Origin: Candidozyma auris
Lineage: Eukaryota > Ascomycota > Pichiomycetes > Serinales > Metschnikowiaceae
Direction: 5' to 3'
Assembly (NCBI RefSeq): GCF_003013715.1
Contig: NC_072816.1
Coordinates: 1 to 64,000, forward strand
DNA: 64,000 nucleotides
Part shown: in pieces, positions 43,421-53,011 of the stretch
How positions within the stretch are numbered: the stretch's first letter is position 1
How the letters are laid out: every line of letters starts with the position of its first letter
Made by a program: the position numbers and the translations under genes
The notes under the pieces: model-generated
Told to the model about the DNA's origin: nothing
What the model saw: only the letters and a program-made list of their open reading frames with translations
Database searches by the model: none

Positions 43421-44718
43421 ATGGAGTTGGTCCAGGTTCAGCACACGGAGGAGTATGGCCCACAAAACGCCTTCCCGCCATACTTCCACAATTTAAAGGC
43501 TTCCTCCAATAGCCCGTTGCACGTGGCCAGCGAGTGGGGCGGCGACTACGACCAAGATCTGCCCCTGAAAAGCAAATCCTCGGCTACTGCAGTGGAAACG
43601 CCACTAAAGAAGGTGGCGGCAGTGCATCTCATCACTCCTGGAAAGTCCAACAACTCTCCCCACAGAGCCCCATGCTGAAATTGGGAACCTCTACAGCAGA
43701 CCTGGCAGCCCCATCTCCGCCGCCAGAGACAAAAGTGGGGCGGAAAGTGCAGCCCACAGACGTGCTTTGGGCAATGCTCAATGACATTGTCGGGAAGGAT
43801 AAGATGGCCAAGTTTGGCCAGTACACGTTGCGGTTGTTGTTGTACCACTCACAGAAGACACAGGACTGGCTCAGTGACGAGTTGGTCAACATCAAGCTGA
43901 TAAACAAGACGTATGCCAGAACAGAGCACATCATGGACTTGGTGATGAACTTCTTGCAGAATCCGCAGGGTTTCGCTCGCGTGCTAATAATCCTTATTTG
44001 TTCTGTGTTCAATCTGAGATTTGCTGCAGTGGTGCCGGCGTTGGGCATGTACAGACAGTTTCTAAGGTTCGGCAAGTCTCCCTTTCGTATACGGAACTTG
44101 TACAACAAGATTCGAGATTCAGTAGACACAAGCTCGACAAAGTGGAAGATCAGCCCCAGCATATTCTCAAACACGACATTGGGTGAGGTCATCTCGCTCT
44201 ACTACTCACTCAACGATGAGTCCATCTTGATGTCCAAAGTTGGACTCATACAGAACCCCACAGTCAAAAACTTTGTCTCCAAGCATGAGGCTTACGCGTG
44301 GTACTGCGAGTCGTGGTACGCTCTTTACAATGCATATGTCAACCTTCAGCACTTGAGGCAGCAAGAGATGGATGTGAAGATTCAGATCCAGGTGAAAAAG
44401 AGAGCGAGAGCGATCTCCAAGCAGCTCTTGGGCGGCGGGTCCGTGCACAATCCTATCCCCAGTCTATCAAGTTCCAATCTAGATGATGACTCTAAAGATA
44501 ACCTCGCGCTAAAAGAAATCATGTTCAAGAAAACAAATGCCAACATTGATATCTACAAGACGCTCTCCGACATTGTCTTCAATTCCTACACAGTCTGGGG
44601 CATGGCGCTCCATTTCGACACCATCCAAATATGGATGGGCATCAGTGCATCGTTCCTCAGTTCTGTCAAGTTGTACAGGGAGAAGAAGAAGGAGTTGGTA
44701 AGTAAATGTAAGACCTGA
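43421..44718 (+). CDS. PEX25: Pex11-family peroxin, Pex25-like (one frame change)
   Basis: Peroxisomal membrane-shaping protein of the Pex11/Pex25/Pex27 group, which elongates and regenerates peroxisomes. After a variable acidic N-terminal region (MELVQVQHTEEYGPQNAFPP) comes the Pex11-type domain: KMAKFGQYTLRLLLYHSQKT, RQFLRFGKSPFRIRNLYNKI, and a C-terminal segment VWGMALHFDTIQIWMGISAS, ending in a basic tail. The frame changes near 43660 at TCTCCCCACAG; one more C joins the frames (SNNSPPQSPMLKL). About 432 codons, nearer Pex25 (394) than Pex11 (236). The family is firm; assignment to PEX25 over PEX27 rests on length and N-terminal extension. Confidence 0.75.
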
Positions 44719-44837
44719 GTCTCGGCGCTTACACATTATGACTTTTATAGTAAATGCCGATACATAATCACGTCCAAGGAACAGATGTTCTTTTGTAGTG
44801 CGTTCGTGATGCCTCGTACAACTCAACACCTGAGAAC

Positions 44838-45983
44838 TCAAGTGTTGAGGATATCTTCGAGCGTAACTGTGGATGGCACTTCTGCAGCGACCTTCCAGAA
44901 TTTCAGCAAATGCCTGGCACCCAGGTCACAAGCAATGACGACAATGTTATGGCCAGGGCCTAGCTCCATGGCTGTCTTAACCGCAGCAACACAATTGACT
45001 GCAGCAGACAGGCCCCAGAAAAAACCATCGTTCACACACAAGAACTTGGCCATTTTCACCGCCTGGTCGTCAGTGACTCTTATGGCACTATCAATGTTAT
45101 GCTCTCCTTGCTTGAAGTTCCATGTGAGCCTATTCAAACCAACACCTTCAACCATCGTATCTACCTGATGCCTTCTTTTGCCCTCCTTCTCAACTGTGTC
45201 GTACATGACACCATAGTTGACTCTATTAGCAAGACCAGATCCTTGAGGATCGGCAAGAATCACCTTGACCAGTGGCAGCTTTTCCTTCAAGTACTTGGAC
45301 ACACCCAGGATCGTGCCGCCGGTGCCAGATCCTGTAATGAACACATCTAGGTCACCTTCAGTTTGCTGCCAAATCTCAGGCCCTGTAGTATTGTAATGTA
45401 TCCTCCAGTTGAAATCGTTCTCGAACTGATCAGCGAAAATGGCATTTCTACCGCTTGACTCCTCATTGACCATTGCAGCACCATTGCGAGCAGCATTCGT
45501 ATACTGGTTTGGATCCACAATGGGCGCTGGTTTCACAGGCTCCAACTCAGCGCCCAACGACTTCAACAATTGTAATTTCTCAGGCGAGGTATCGTCAGGA
45601 AGACAAATGTGGGCAGTATATCCCAAAGCATTGGCCAACACTGTGAAGGAAATACCTGTAGATCCAGAGGTTCCCTCGAAGATGATATCGCCGTTGTGGG
45701 GCTTCAAACGGCCAAGGCGTTCACTTTCCTTGATGATTGCAAGCGCCACACGATCCTTCAGCAGCCCTGCCGGATTCATGAGCTCGAGTTTGGCGTAGAT
45801 TTTGCAACCGGTTAGACGCAGAAGCGACTCAATCTCCACCATCGGCGTGTTGCCGATGAGCAGAGCAACGCCGCGAGTTTTAGGTCTTAGAAGCTCATTC
45901 TTTGGCCGACTTTGCCATAGCGAGTAGACCGTGAAGAGAGCACTTGCTGCCAAAGCTCCATACAGCCAGTCTTTCCACAGCAT
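44838..45983 (-). CDS. MCY1: Cysteine synthase-like PLP enzyme of the mitochondrial outer membrane
   Basis: Homologue of yeast Mcy1 (YGR012W), a PLP enzyme of the O-acetylserine sulfhydrylase / cystathionine beta-synthase fold. The ATG at 45983 gives MLWKDWLYGALAASALF, an N-terminal membrane anchor; a longer frame starts with a non-ATG codon and is rejected. The PLP-lysine motif is encoded NPAG-CTG-CTG-KDR, which becomes NPAGSSKDR with serine decoding, as the family requires. TSGSTGIS binds substrate carboxylate and ITGSGTGGTILG binds PLP phosphate. 381 intact residues, convergent with PEX25. Whether it synthesises cysteine in vivo is uncertain for the yeast protein as well. Confidence 0.88.
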   Translation of the reverse strand: MLWKDWLYGALAASALFTVYSLWQSRPKNELLRPKTRGVALLIGNTPMVEIESLLRLTGCKIYAKLELMNPAGLLKDRVALAIIKESERLGRLKPHNGDIIFEGTSGSTGISFTVLANALGYTAHICLPDDTSPEKLQLLKSLGAELEPVKPAPIVDPNQYTNAARNGAAMVNEESSGRNAIFADQFENDFNWRIHYNTTGPEIWQQTEGDLDVFITGSGTGGTILGVSKYLKEKLPLVKVILADPQGSGLANRVNYGVMYDTVEKEGKRRHQVDTMVEGVGLNRLTWNFKQGEHNIDSAIRVTDDQAVKMAKFLCVNDGFFWGLSAAVNCVAAVKTAMELGPGHNIVVIACDLGARHLLKFWKVAAEVPSTVTLEDILNT

Positions 45984-46762
45984 GGAGTGGTGATGAGATG
46001 TGCAGGCGGGTTTGTAGAATGGGTGCAGGTGAAGAAATGTTCCAGTGGGCAATACGACCGAAGAGGAGGAATATGAGAAATTGGTCGATTGAACAAGCTT
46101 ATTCGTTGAATGGATTTGAAAAGATGAGAGTGTAATGATGGGGGAATCTGAGAATGTAGTGGTGGTTGCACCGTCGAAATGAACATATAAGAATGACTAG
46201 TCTGCCCAGATAGAGATGAAACTGTACTGATTATTGCACTCGAATTTAATACACAAATTATTGAGACTGATAAATGTGCTAGAATGAGTCAGTATCTTTA
46301 TTGTATTTACTTTTAGAGATAAGGGGCAATTGAGGGCAACTCAATGACTGTGGGTGCTTTGAAGAGTGGGTAAGCTACAGCTTGTAGGCAACATTCAGAA
46401 AACAATTTTGAGAGTTTAAGTTGCAGTGGCGTTTATTTTGAAATTTTGAGTATGCAACCAGCACAAGAATATAAATTGAATAGGTAAATGAGTCTGTGCT
46501 TCTTGTGAACAATGGAATTTTAGTGCTCATAACTGTGGAGCGTTGAGACCGTTTTTCTGAGACATGAGGGCGGGAATTGTGGATGCTACGTTGACAAGGC
46601 GACGTAAAAGTGCCATTGAGCCAGCCAATTCCCATGGCAGTTGCTAGCCTGACTTCATTTGCTATTGAGGTTGCTACAGTCTCAAATTCATTAAATACGT
46701 TGGTTACAATTGCATTGGGAAACCGTCAGTTGACTATTTGTACTATGTAGTAGCTGACTCGC
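45984..46762. other. Intergenic upstream of MCY1
   Basis: About 780 AT-rich bases between MCY1 and the small GPI-type gene. No motif or RNA gene recognised. Confidence 0.4.
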
Positions 46763-47045
46763 CTAAAGAATCATGTTTCCCACCAAGGCAGCGACAGTGA
46801 GAACACCACCAGCAGTCTGGCCAGCAGCAGCACCAGAAGAAGACTTGAGGACGCCTTGGAGGAGCTCTTGGCGGAGGAGGAGCCGGAGGACTTGGAAGCA
46901 GCCGAAGCAGAACTTGACGACTTAGCAGAGCTAGACGCAGTGGAAGAGCCAGAGGAGTGGGAGTGGGAAGGGGCGAAGAAGACGAGTCAGCGGCCGAGAC
47001 AGAGACGGCAATGGCGGCAATGGCAGCAATTTGGGTGAACAACAT
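46763..47045 (-). CDS. Small Ser/Ala-rich GPI-type cell-wall protein (two frame changes)
   Basis: The start MLFTQIAAIAAIAVSVSAADSS is a signal peptide. A Ser-rich middle (runs of SSS, SAS, KSS) follows in the next frame, and the end GQTAGGVLTVAALVGNMIL is a GPI-attachment type hydrophobic C-terminus, read in a third frame. Joined in order they give about 93 residues, typical of very small Candida-clade GPI wall proteins. The frames change at about 46975 (CGCCCCTTCCC) and about 46845. Low-complexity DNA makes both the errors and the exact middle uncertain. Possible role in the cell wall, by analogy only. Confidence 0.6.
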
Positions 47046-47917
47046 TGTGTAGAATAAAAGGTGTGGAAGTTGGGTTGAGTCAATATGTGAGCGGGAAAAC
47101 CTTCTGTATTTATATTCTCTGAACAAAGCCAGAGCCTGCGGTCTTCCCCTCGTCCACCTGGCGGGACCGCAAAGCTTATTCAGGCTTGCCGGGAGTCCCT
47201 GCGCATTATGACAATTCCAGTTTTCGCAACCGCAGTAGCTGGAGGCGCACATGGGGCTGCAGTGTGCGCACTGCAATGTGTCGAAGTGCGCGGTGACATT
47301 GGTTTACGGATCGCCCACAGGACGTCCGTCCTCGTAAAGACCCTCCTCTCGCTAAGCGCATGGGGCGGAGCCCAGGGTTTTATGTATTTGATTGATTTCG
47401 GAGCCGGCTTGAGAAGGGCATGCATTCCCCAAATGCGTTACATTCATTTCCGGCAACGGAGAAAGGCTGCTTCATTGCCTGCATTTTCTCGAGCTGACCA
47501 TTGTCCGAGAGTGGGGGGCTTTGATTAAAATTGGAATTGACGTTTGTTGCGCTTTCCCTAATCATCTTCAATTCTCCGTGCTGTGGTATCTCATCTTGCT
47601 GAAGACACAGCCTGATATTAGAGGGCGCCGCAATTCTGTACCGCTGCGCCTGGCTTCAACCTGCTGCCTTGCAGGTCGATAAATTGGCGCAACCGTAGTA
47701 ATTCCTATGCATTAACGTTGTTTGCGTCCCTATTCATTTTTGGCTTTATTTTTGTATTTTTGAGGCTTTTTGCGGTGCCACGGGCTCGCTTATACCCAGT
47801 GGGCGCAGTTGTCTTCAGAGACAGCTCACTAAAGTCGCAATTACAACACCGGGTCGGCCATGTCACATCAAAAGTGTGGCCCGTTGAGCAATCAAGCAAC
47901 ACTACATTTCAGACGCC
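47046..47917. other. Intergenic GPI-type gene / YNG2
   Basis: 870 bases. Contains the motif variant TTTTCGCAACCG at 47221-47232, 176 bases before the small GPI-type gene start and identical to the copy at 9150. A 106-codon + frame (47208) across it looks spurious. Confidence 0.4.
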
Positions 47918-48697
47918 TCACTTCTTTCTCTTCTTCCTCTTCTCCATCTTGGGGGCACAGTCAGGGCAATACCAGATGTCGTCATCTTTAGGCGGACTGG
48001 TTATGCCCACACACGACCAGTGGAACCACTCGTACTTGCAGTCGTCATTGTCGCATCCGATCATCTCACCAAAGGAAACGCGTTGACAGAAACAATACAA
48101 GTTGTTATCGGCGTCTTCGCCTGCTGCGCCTGAAGGAGCTCTCGGACCAGCATGCGCCGCTCTGGAGGAAACCTCTGGCGTGCTTTCCTCCAGTCTTCCA
48201 TCATCATAGTCCTCCGACTTAAGTCTCTTATATCTCCTCATCACAGAGTATGATCTCTTCTTTCTAACTGGATCTGGGGTGTCTCGCGGCGTTGCTGATG
48301 CAGTCTCATCAACCGACTCTTCTAAAGCATCTTCATCCACAGGAGCTAGAAGGTCATCGCGTTCGAGCTTTTGGATATCCACCTCAAAGTTGAACATGTG
48401 TTTTGACACTAGGAAAAGGGCCGTGTTCGCAAGTAAAATCTTCTCCTTTTGTATACTCTGCATCTGTTTCAACTCTTCTTCGATTTTCTGATTTAATTGC
48501 ACCTCCTTTGGGTGCTTGGCGAGGGTGCCATTTGTGCGTATGAACTTGTGGAGCTGGGAGTCTTTGCTTTGGTAACGCCGCCTGGCTTCAGCGAGCTGGA
48601 GGTCCTTTGTCTTGATTTCATCAAATAGATGTTTCACTTCAAGCGGTAGATTCAGGAGATCCTGCGTGTACTTGTCCAACACCGCTGTAGTGTCCAT
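47918..48697 (-). CDS. YNG2: ING-family PHD protein of NuA4, Yng2-like
   Basis: Subunit of the NuA4 histone H4/H2A acetyltransferase (Piccolo module with Esa1 and Epl1). The ATG at 48697 (MDTTAVLDKYTQDLLNLPLE) is used; a longer frame to 48775 is unsupported. The N-terminal ING helices read KDSQLHKFIRTNGTLAKHP and KEKILLANTALFLVSKH. The middle is disordered and basic. The C-terminal PHD (LYCFCQRVSFGEMIGCDN, CKYEWFHWSCV, WYCPDC) binds H3K4me3 and ends in a polybasic EKRKKRKK. 259 residues versus 282 in yeast. HKFIR and the FGEM/CDN spacing fit Yng2 better than Yng1 or Pho23. Confidence 0.88.
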   Translation of the reverse strand: MDTTAVLDKYTQDLLNLPLEVKHLFDEIKTKDLQLAEARRRYQSKDSQLHKFIRTNGTLAKHPKEVQLNQKIEEELKQMQSIQKEKILLANTALFLVSKHMFNFEVDIQKLERDDLLAPVDEDALEESVDETASATPRDTPDPVRKKRSYSVMRRYKRLKSEDYDDGRLEESTPEVSSRAAHAGPRAPSGAAGEDADNNLYCFCQRVSFGEMIGCDNDDCKYEWFHWSCVGITSPPKDDDIWYCPDCAPKMEKRKKRKK

Positions 48698-49706
48698 TCT
48701 GTTCGATGTTTGAAAAGTAGTCAGTGGTGCTGATATGGAGTGAGCCTGTCGTGTGCGCACCATCAGATCAACCACTACTGCAGTAGATGGAGTGAACGGA
48801 CAAAATTAGAAAGAAAAAAAAATCTCATTTCACTTGCTTTAGGAATGTATGATGAAAGTGATTCTACATGTTTTCTTTCTCTTTGTCTTGTGGAGGGAGA
48901 AAAGAACGGCCTACTTTTGTCGCATGTTTGCAATCTTATACGACTTTTGCTAACTCCTTAGCCATTTTCGTTGGGGATTCTCACGGGTTCACGCTTTTAA
49001 ATGAATGTTTCTTGCCAAACATCAGGCATTTATTTTTCCAAGGTTTCAATTAAGAAAGCAAAAAATCAAGAAAGCAAAGAGGCATAGTTATTTTTCGTAA
49101 GTTTTGGGTCCTCGTTTCGACAACAACCTTTCAAACCTATTTCCTATAAAACCCATGAACGTAACTCACTTAAATTTTTCTTCTATGCTTAATGAATTAT
49201 ATCACAAGACAAAAAAGAAGAAAAATTGATAATTGTGTAGCGAAGAGGTCTACGCATTGAAAAGAGTACGGTTCTATTTTGAGGTTTTTTTTTAGTTGCC
49301 TCACACTTCACCTTCGAGGTGAAACTATACTTGTAGTTTATCACAAGGTGGCTGGCTACAATGCCAGGACAGCATCTCAAAACATCAAAGTAATGAGAAA
49401 CTTGAATACTAATCGCATTAAAGAGAAATACTTAGTAGCATGAACGGTACCTGTCATTGCACTTGAGAGCTGGATTCTAGAGAAGCACAAGTAAACCAAG
49501 TACATGAAATCTTGAAAATAAATTTCGTTAGCAAGAGTAGAAGTATTGAGAGTACCGACTTGCTGATATCAATTAAACGCCCCAGATTATGGTGACTGGC
49601 CTCAAAATTCCAAAACGATTAGCACAAACTTCAAGATTGTGCAAAAGGCAAACTCTTCAAGTACTTTTTGTGGGCTCTGATCTACTTGAAATGGAAGTTC
49701 ATGACT
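48698..49706. other. Intergenic, nothing recognised
   Basis: About 1 kb between YNG2 and the PPxY tandem unit, AT-rich, with short non-overlapping frames only. No RNA gene or motif recognised. Confidence 0.4.
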
Positions 49707-50219
49707 TCATTGCTTTCTGCGGCTCTCCTGGGATAACGGATAAGAGTATGTTGGTGGCAGTTTGGGATCATATACCGGTAATGGCTCTTGAATTGATCCA
49801 GTAGTTTTTGAATCTTTGGCAGCAGCCGCATAGTTGGATCTCTCTACCGACGCGAACGTGCCAGTCACCGTAGGTCTAACCCTTTGATTATCATAAGCAA
49901 TAACGGGTATTGCATTCTGACAATTAGAAGTAATATCGTTTTTTGTAGGAGCTCGAGTGTCTTTCTCTTCTGCATTTATCACCCCCACCACAATGGCAAC
50001 AATGAACAAAGTTATAAAAAAAATAAGAAATGGTCCAAAGATTATACCGAACGCTTTAATGCACCTTTCTGCCCAGGTAGTATCGTCGTCCACAAGTTTT
50101 TTCACAGCTGTGATGGTTGTTCCATTGATTGTTATATATGTTGAGTAAAGCTCTCGTGCCGACATGCTAGAAGACAGGCTCGTGAGCTTACTTGGTCCGA
50201 TCCGAGAAAGAGGAGCCAT
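49707..50219 (-). CDS. Single-pass membrane protein with C-terminal PPxY motif, copy B
   Basis: 170 residues. A Ser-rich N-terminal part with NGT sequon precedes one transmembrane helix (about 59-82, IIFGPFLIFFITLFIVAIVV). The cytosolic tail ends EPLPVYDPKLPPTYSYPLSQ, with PPTY at 155-158, the consensus for WW domains of Rsp5-type ubiquitin ligases. Copy A at 51203-51970 shares this tail, the SLSSS opening and the flanking DNA, so the two arose by tandem duplication. A role as Rsp5 adaptor or substrate is an inference from the motif and layout. No family name recognised. Confidence 0.65.
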   Translation of the reverse strand: MAPLSRIGPSKLTSLSSSMSARELYSTYITINGTTITAVKKLVDDDTTWAERCIKAFGIIFGPFLIFFITLFIVAIVVGVINAEEKDTRAPTKNDITSNCQNAIPVIAYDNQRVRPTVTGTFASVERSNYAAAAKDSKTTGSIQEPLPVYDPKLPPTYSYPLSQESRRKQ

Positions 50220-51202
50220 TCTTGATTGCTGATGAAAAGCACAGGAACAACATGCTTTTATCTATGATGCATCTCTGGTGTCTTTCCTTGCAAGCTGAAG
50301 TAATACTTGAGGACACCCAATTGGGAGTTCCTTAAAACTCCGGGAGTGACCATAATGCCATTAGCCTGTCACTTTATCTCATATAAGGCAATCGGGAACA
50401 ACTCCTTGCAGATTCTTGCATTCCCACTTCAACAGAGACCTGAGGTAAACTTTCCACGGAATGCTCGTGAACCAACGTGGAAATTGAATTGACTTAAATC
50501 TACAATGATATGGATTAATATAAGAAAGCCCCATATAACATAATATGTAATCGCTTTTACAAAGATATAGGCCAAAACTCCTTACGGGAACTCACATAAT
50601 CGTAGAATCACTCACCTATCCATGTCGATTGATCTATATCCAAAATAGTGACACCTTTTCATCTTGTAACTTGCAGCCACACTTGCCCCGCAATTTTTCC
50701 AATAACGACCATCATACCTCACTTGCATCTCTTGGAATCTCATACCCAGTATCTCCTGTGCTGAAATTGAGACCTTGTTGAGGGACATGAATGGGGATAA
50801 CATTGCAACAATGAAGTCAAAGTGAATTCTGCAAGATGAACAGTTGATGGCATATTGGGATCAGACTTCAAAAAAAAATAGAAGATGAACAGCACAACGA
50901 AAGTTGAAGAGACAAATATTCAATTGGAGTCAAAAGATAATAGTTCGTAGCTTACTTCCATCTTCTACTACTCTAAGTTCATCTTTAGTTCATTCAGCTC
51001 TTTTGAACTAATTAAACGAAGACAACAAAATCGGAAACCTCGATCATTATAATTAAAGTATTCATAAGTGAATCACGACTCATTTACATCAAAGAAACAC
51101 CTCCGATGAAATTGATGTGCATCAAGTTTAAAGCGCAGACTTCAGAATATTTTTTTGGCGGCAATTGATATCTCTGAAAAATACCAAATTCTCTGCAAGA
51201 CC
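50220..51202. other. Spacer between the two PPxY genes
   Basis: About 980 bases. A 63-codon minus frame at 50612-50803 resembles the copy-A unit at the DNA level (52330-52690) but not as a conserved protein, so it is treated as non-coding or decayed. Confidence 0.4.
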
Positions 51203-51970
51203 TTATTGCTCTCCAATGCTTTCCTGAGATGACGTAAAAGAGTATGCCGGTGGCATCCGGGGATCGTATACGGGCAATGGCTCTTTTATTGATTCAGAGG
51301 AGTTTGAATTGTTGTGAGAAGTTGTATAGATGGACATCTCCGCCGATACGGACGTGTCAGTAGCCGGTGGTCTTCCCTTGATTATTAAGAGGAACAGCGG
51401 GTCTTGCATTTTGTCTATTGGAAGTAGCATCGTTTCTCCTCCTTGATTATTAAGGGGAACAGCGGGTCTTGCATTTTGACTATTGGAAGTAGCATCGTTT
51501 CTTCTCCGATGATTACTAAGAGGAACAGCGGGTCTTGCATTTTGACTAATGAAAGCAACATCGTTTCTTTGGTAAATTTGAGAATTTTCAGTGCGTTTCT
51601 TCTTGTCTTCTATAGCACACAAGACACAACATAATAGGCAAAATCCACATGCAAGTGATCCAAAGATGATTGTGACAATTTTTGCAGCGGTCTTTCCCAC
51701 GCTGTTGCTTCCCAGATAGCCTGAACCTGGTATGTAACCTGTGAAATTCGTAAAATTTCTTCCAGTGGTGAAATTTGTTCTGTTAATTGGGATATATGGC
51801 GAGTAAGATGTTTTGGTCGAGGAAGACGCTTGTGTCCGGTAAGACGCCCGTGTCCGGTAAGACGCCCGTGTCCGGTAAGACGCCCGTGTCCAGGAAGACG
51901 CTTGTGTTGACGTGCTAGAAGACAGGCTTGTGGACTCATCAAACCACCAGTTCCAATCGAATAAACCCAT
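51203..51970 (-). CDS. Single-pass membrane protein with C-terminal PPxY motif, copy A
   Basis: 255 residues, paralogue of copy B. The exposed N-terminal part has an 18-base tandem repeat coding for TRASYR units (about 28-46) and several N-glycosylation sequons (NRT, NFT). One Cys-rich transmembrane helix is at about 97-120. The cytosolic part has three copies of a repeat of about 72 bases coding for RNDATSNSQNARPAVPLNN; the third is read in a different frame, flanked by two compensating indels, so there it reads GGETMLLPIDKMQDP. The tail is EPLPVYDPRMPPAYSFTSSQ with PPAY at 240-243. A WW-domain (Rsp5) interaction is inferred. Confidence 0.65.
   Translation of the reverse strand: MGLFDWNWWFDESTSLSSSTSTQASSWTRASYRTRASYRTRASYRTQASSSTKTSYSPYIPINRTNFTTGRNFTNFTGYIPGSGYLGSNSVGKTAAKIVTIIFGSLACGFCLLCCVLCAIEDKKKRTENSQIYQRNDVAFISQNARPAVPLSNHRRRNDATSNSQNARPAVPLNNQGGETMLLPIDKMQDPLFLLIIKGRPPATDTSVSAEMSIYTTSHNNSNSSESIKEPLPVYDPRMPPAYSFTSSQESIGEQ
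51380..51570 (-). repeat. Coding tandem repeat, three units of about 72 bases
   Basis: Each unit contains AACAGCGGGTCTTGCATTTTG on the + strand followed by GGAAGTAGCATCGTTTCT or close variants. It lies inside PPxY copy A. Confidence 0.8.
51838..51905 (-). repeat. Coding minisatellite, 18-base unit
   Basis: TCCGGTAAGACGCCCGTG repeated three times exactly with diverged copies at both ends; encodes TRASYR-type hexapeptides in the exposed part of PPxY copy A. Confidence 0.85.
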
Positions 51971-53011
51971 TTTGGTCTCTTATGAAAACACACGGGAAAC
52001 CTGCTTTTATCTATAACAATTCTTTTGTTGTAGCACTCGCTTAGGATTCCCTTATTGGAAATCTATAGAACATCAGGAGCGACCATTTTTCTTTCCCTTA
52101 TTACCCTGAGGAAAGTGGGAAGTATTTCTTGCAGATATATGCTTTTCCATACATGCAACCTAAGCAATCAACAGGAGAGCCGACCATAAGGTCGACTCCC
52201 TTGGATTGCTTGTGAATCATCATGAAAAATAAGCTGAACTGGAACAACGATAATAATACCAGTCCAAAGCGGTATACGAGAATACTTCAATACCCTTGCA
52301 AAGTTACTACCAAAACGCACATACATAGGCACCATATTATTCAGCCATCCATACCGACTGATCAAAGTCGGCCTACAGACACCGAATAAAGCGACATCTT
52401 CTCGTCTTGAAGATGCAGTTTTAATTACCAAGCGATTTTTCAATCCCAAGCAGATGCAAAAGGTCACCAATTGGGCCAGTGCCCTTGTGGCTCTTTGTAG
52501 TTGCCTAAGTAGTCGATATCCAATAGTGGCCAATACCATCCAGCAGAACTGAAGGCTCTTTAAAAATCATATACTAAGGACTTGGCCATGTGGAGCCATT
52601 GATACCTTGCAGAGGAGCATGATTGAGGATGAATATACAACAATGAAGTCAAAGGGAATGCTACAATACAAACAATTGAAAGCAGACGGAGATCGGGAAA
52701 AGAAGATAACAATCAACTAAAAAAAAGTAAAAGAAAAAAAAATTAGATGGAGAGGCCAATTTCTTCATCAGAGCTGGAACGATCGAAATTCTTTTGTTGA
52801 CAACCATCACCCACTTCACTAAATTCGTCTCGAGTTCCCTCAGCTTCCCTCCGCTTTCTTGCACGCAAATGAGCAACACTTTTTCCGCCCTGTGGTTGAC
52901 CTGCACAGCGTCCGCGCCGAGCCGCCCCATGGAGTAAGCTCCTCAGAGTGATTGAGACAAACAGTGGCTAGCGAACTTCCTGCCTTTTGCGAAGAATCCG
53001 TCGACCTCAAC
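51971..53011. other. Spacer PPxY copy A / CTF1
   Basis: About 1 kb. A minus-strand frame of 123 codons (52168-52539) has a possible membrane segment (RIPLWTGIIIVVPVQLIF) but its counterpart in the other unit is not conserved as protein. An imperfect inverted repeat of 50 bases lies at 52162-52211. Confidence 0.4.
52162..52211. repeat. Imperfect inverted repeat (hairpin)
   Basis: Arms AAGCAATC (52162-52169) and GATTGCTT (52204-52211), an inner pair GGAG/CTCC and a CGACC-ATAA-GGTCG tip. Absent from the corresponding part of the other duplicated unit. Confidence 0.6.

Larger units (their letters stand above)
49700..52700. repeat. Tandem segmental duplication, two diverged units of about 1.8 kb
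   Basis: Corresponding landmarks in the two units: PPxY genes (50219 and 51970 starts, 1751 apart); GTGCTAGAAGACAGGCT-type coding start; CTGCTTTTATCTAT upstream of each start; TTGCAGATWTWTGC-like segment (50410 and 52128); and CAACAATGAAGTCAAAG at about 50803 and 52644 (about 1840 apart). The units have diverged strongly by substitution and indel, so the duplication is old. Confidence 0.65.

Noticed and set aside
45984..46052. Longer MCY1 reading frame
   Set aside because: It begins with a non-ATG codon; the ATG at 45983 leads directly into the membrane anchor.
47208..47528. 106-codon + frame between the GPI-type gene and YNG2
   Set aside because: Unusual composition, no motif, and it crosses the promoter of the GPI-type gene.
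52168..52539. 123-codon frame with a hydrophobic stretch as a real gene
   Set aside because: The matching DNA in the other duplicated unit does not keep the protein, so selection on it is not visible.
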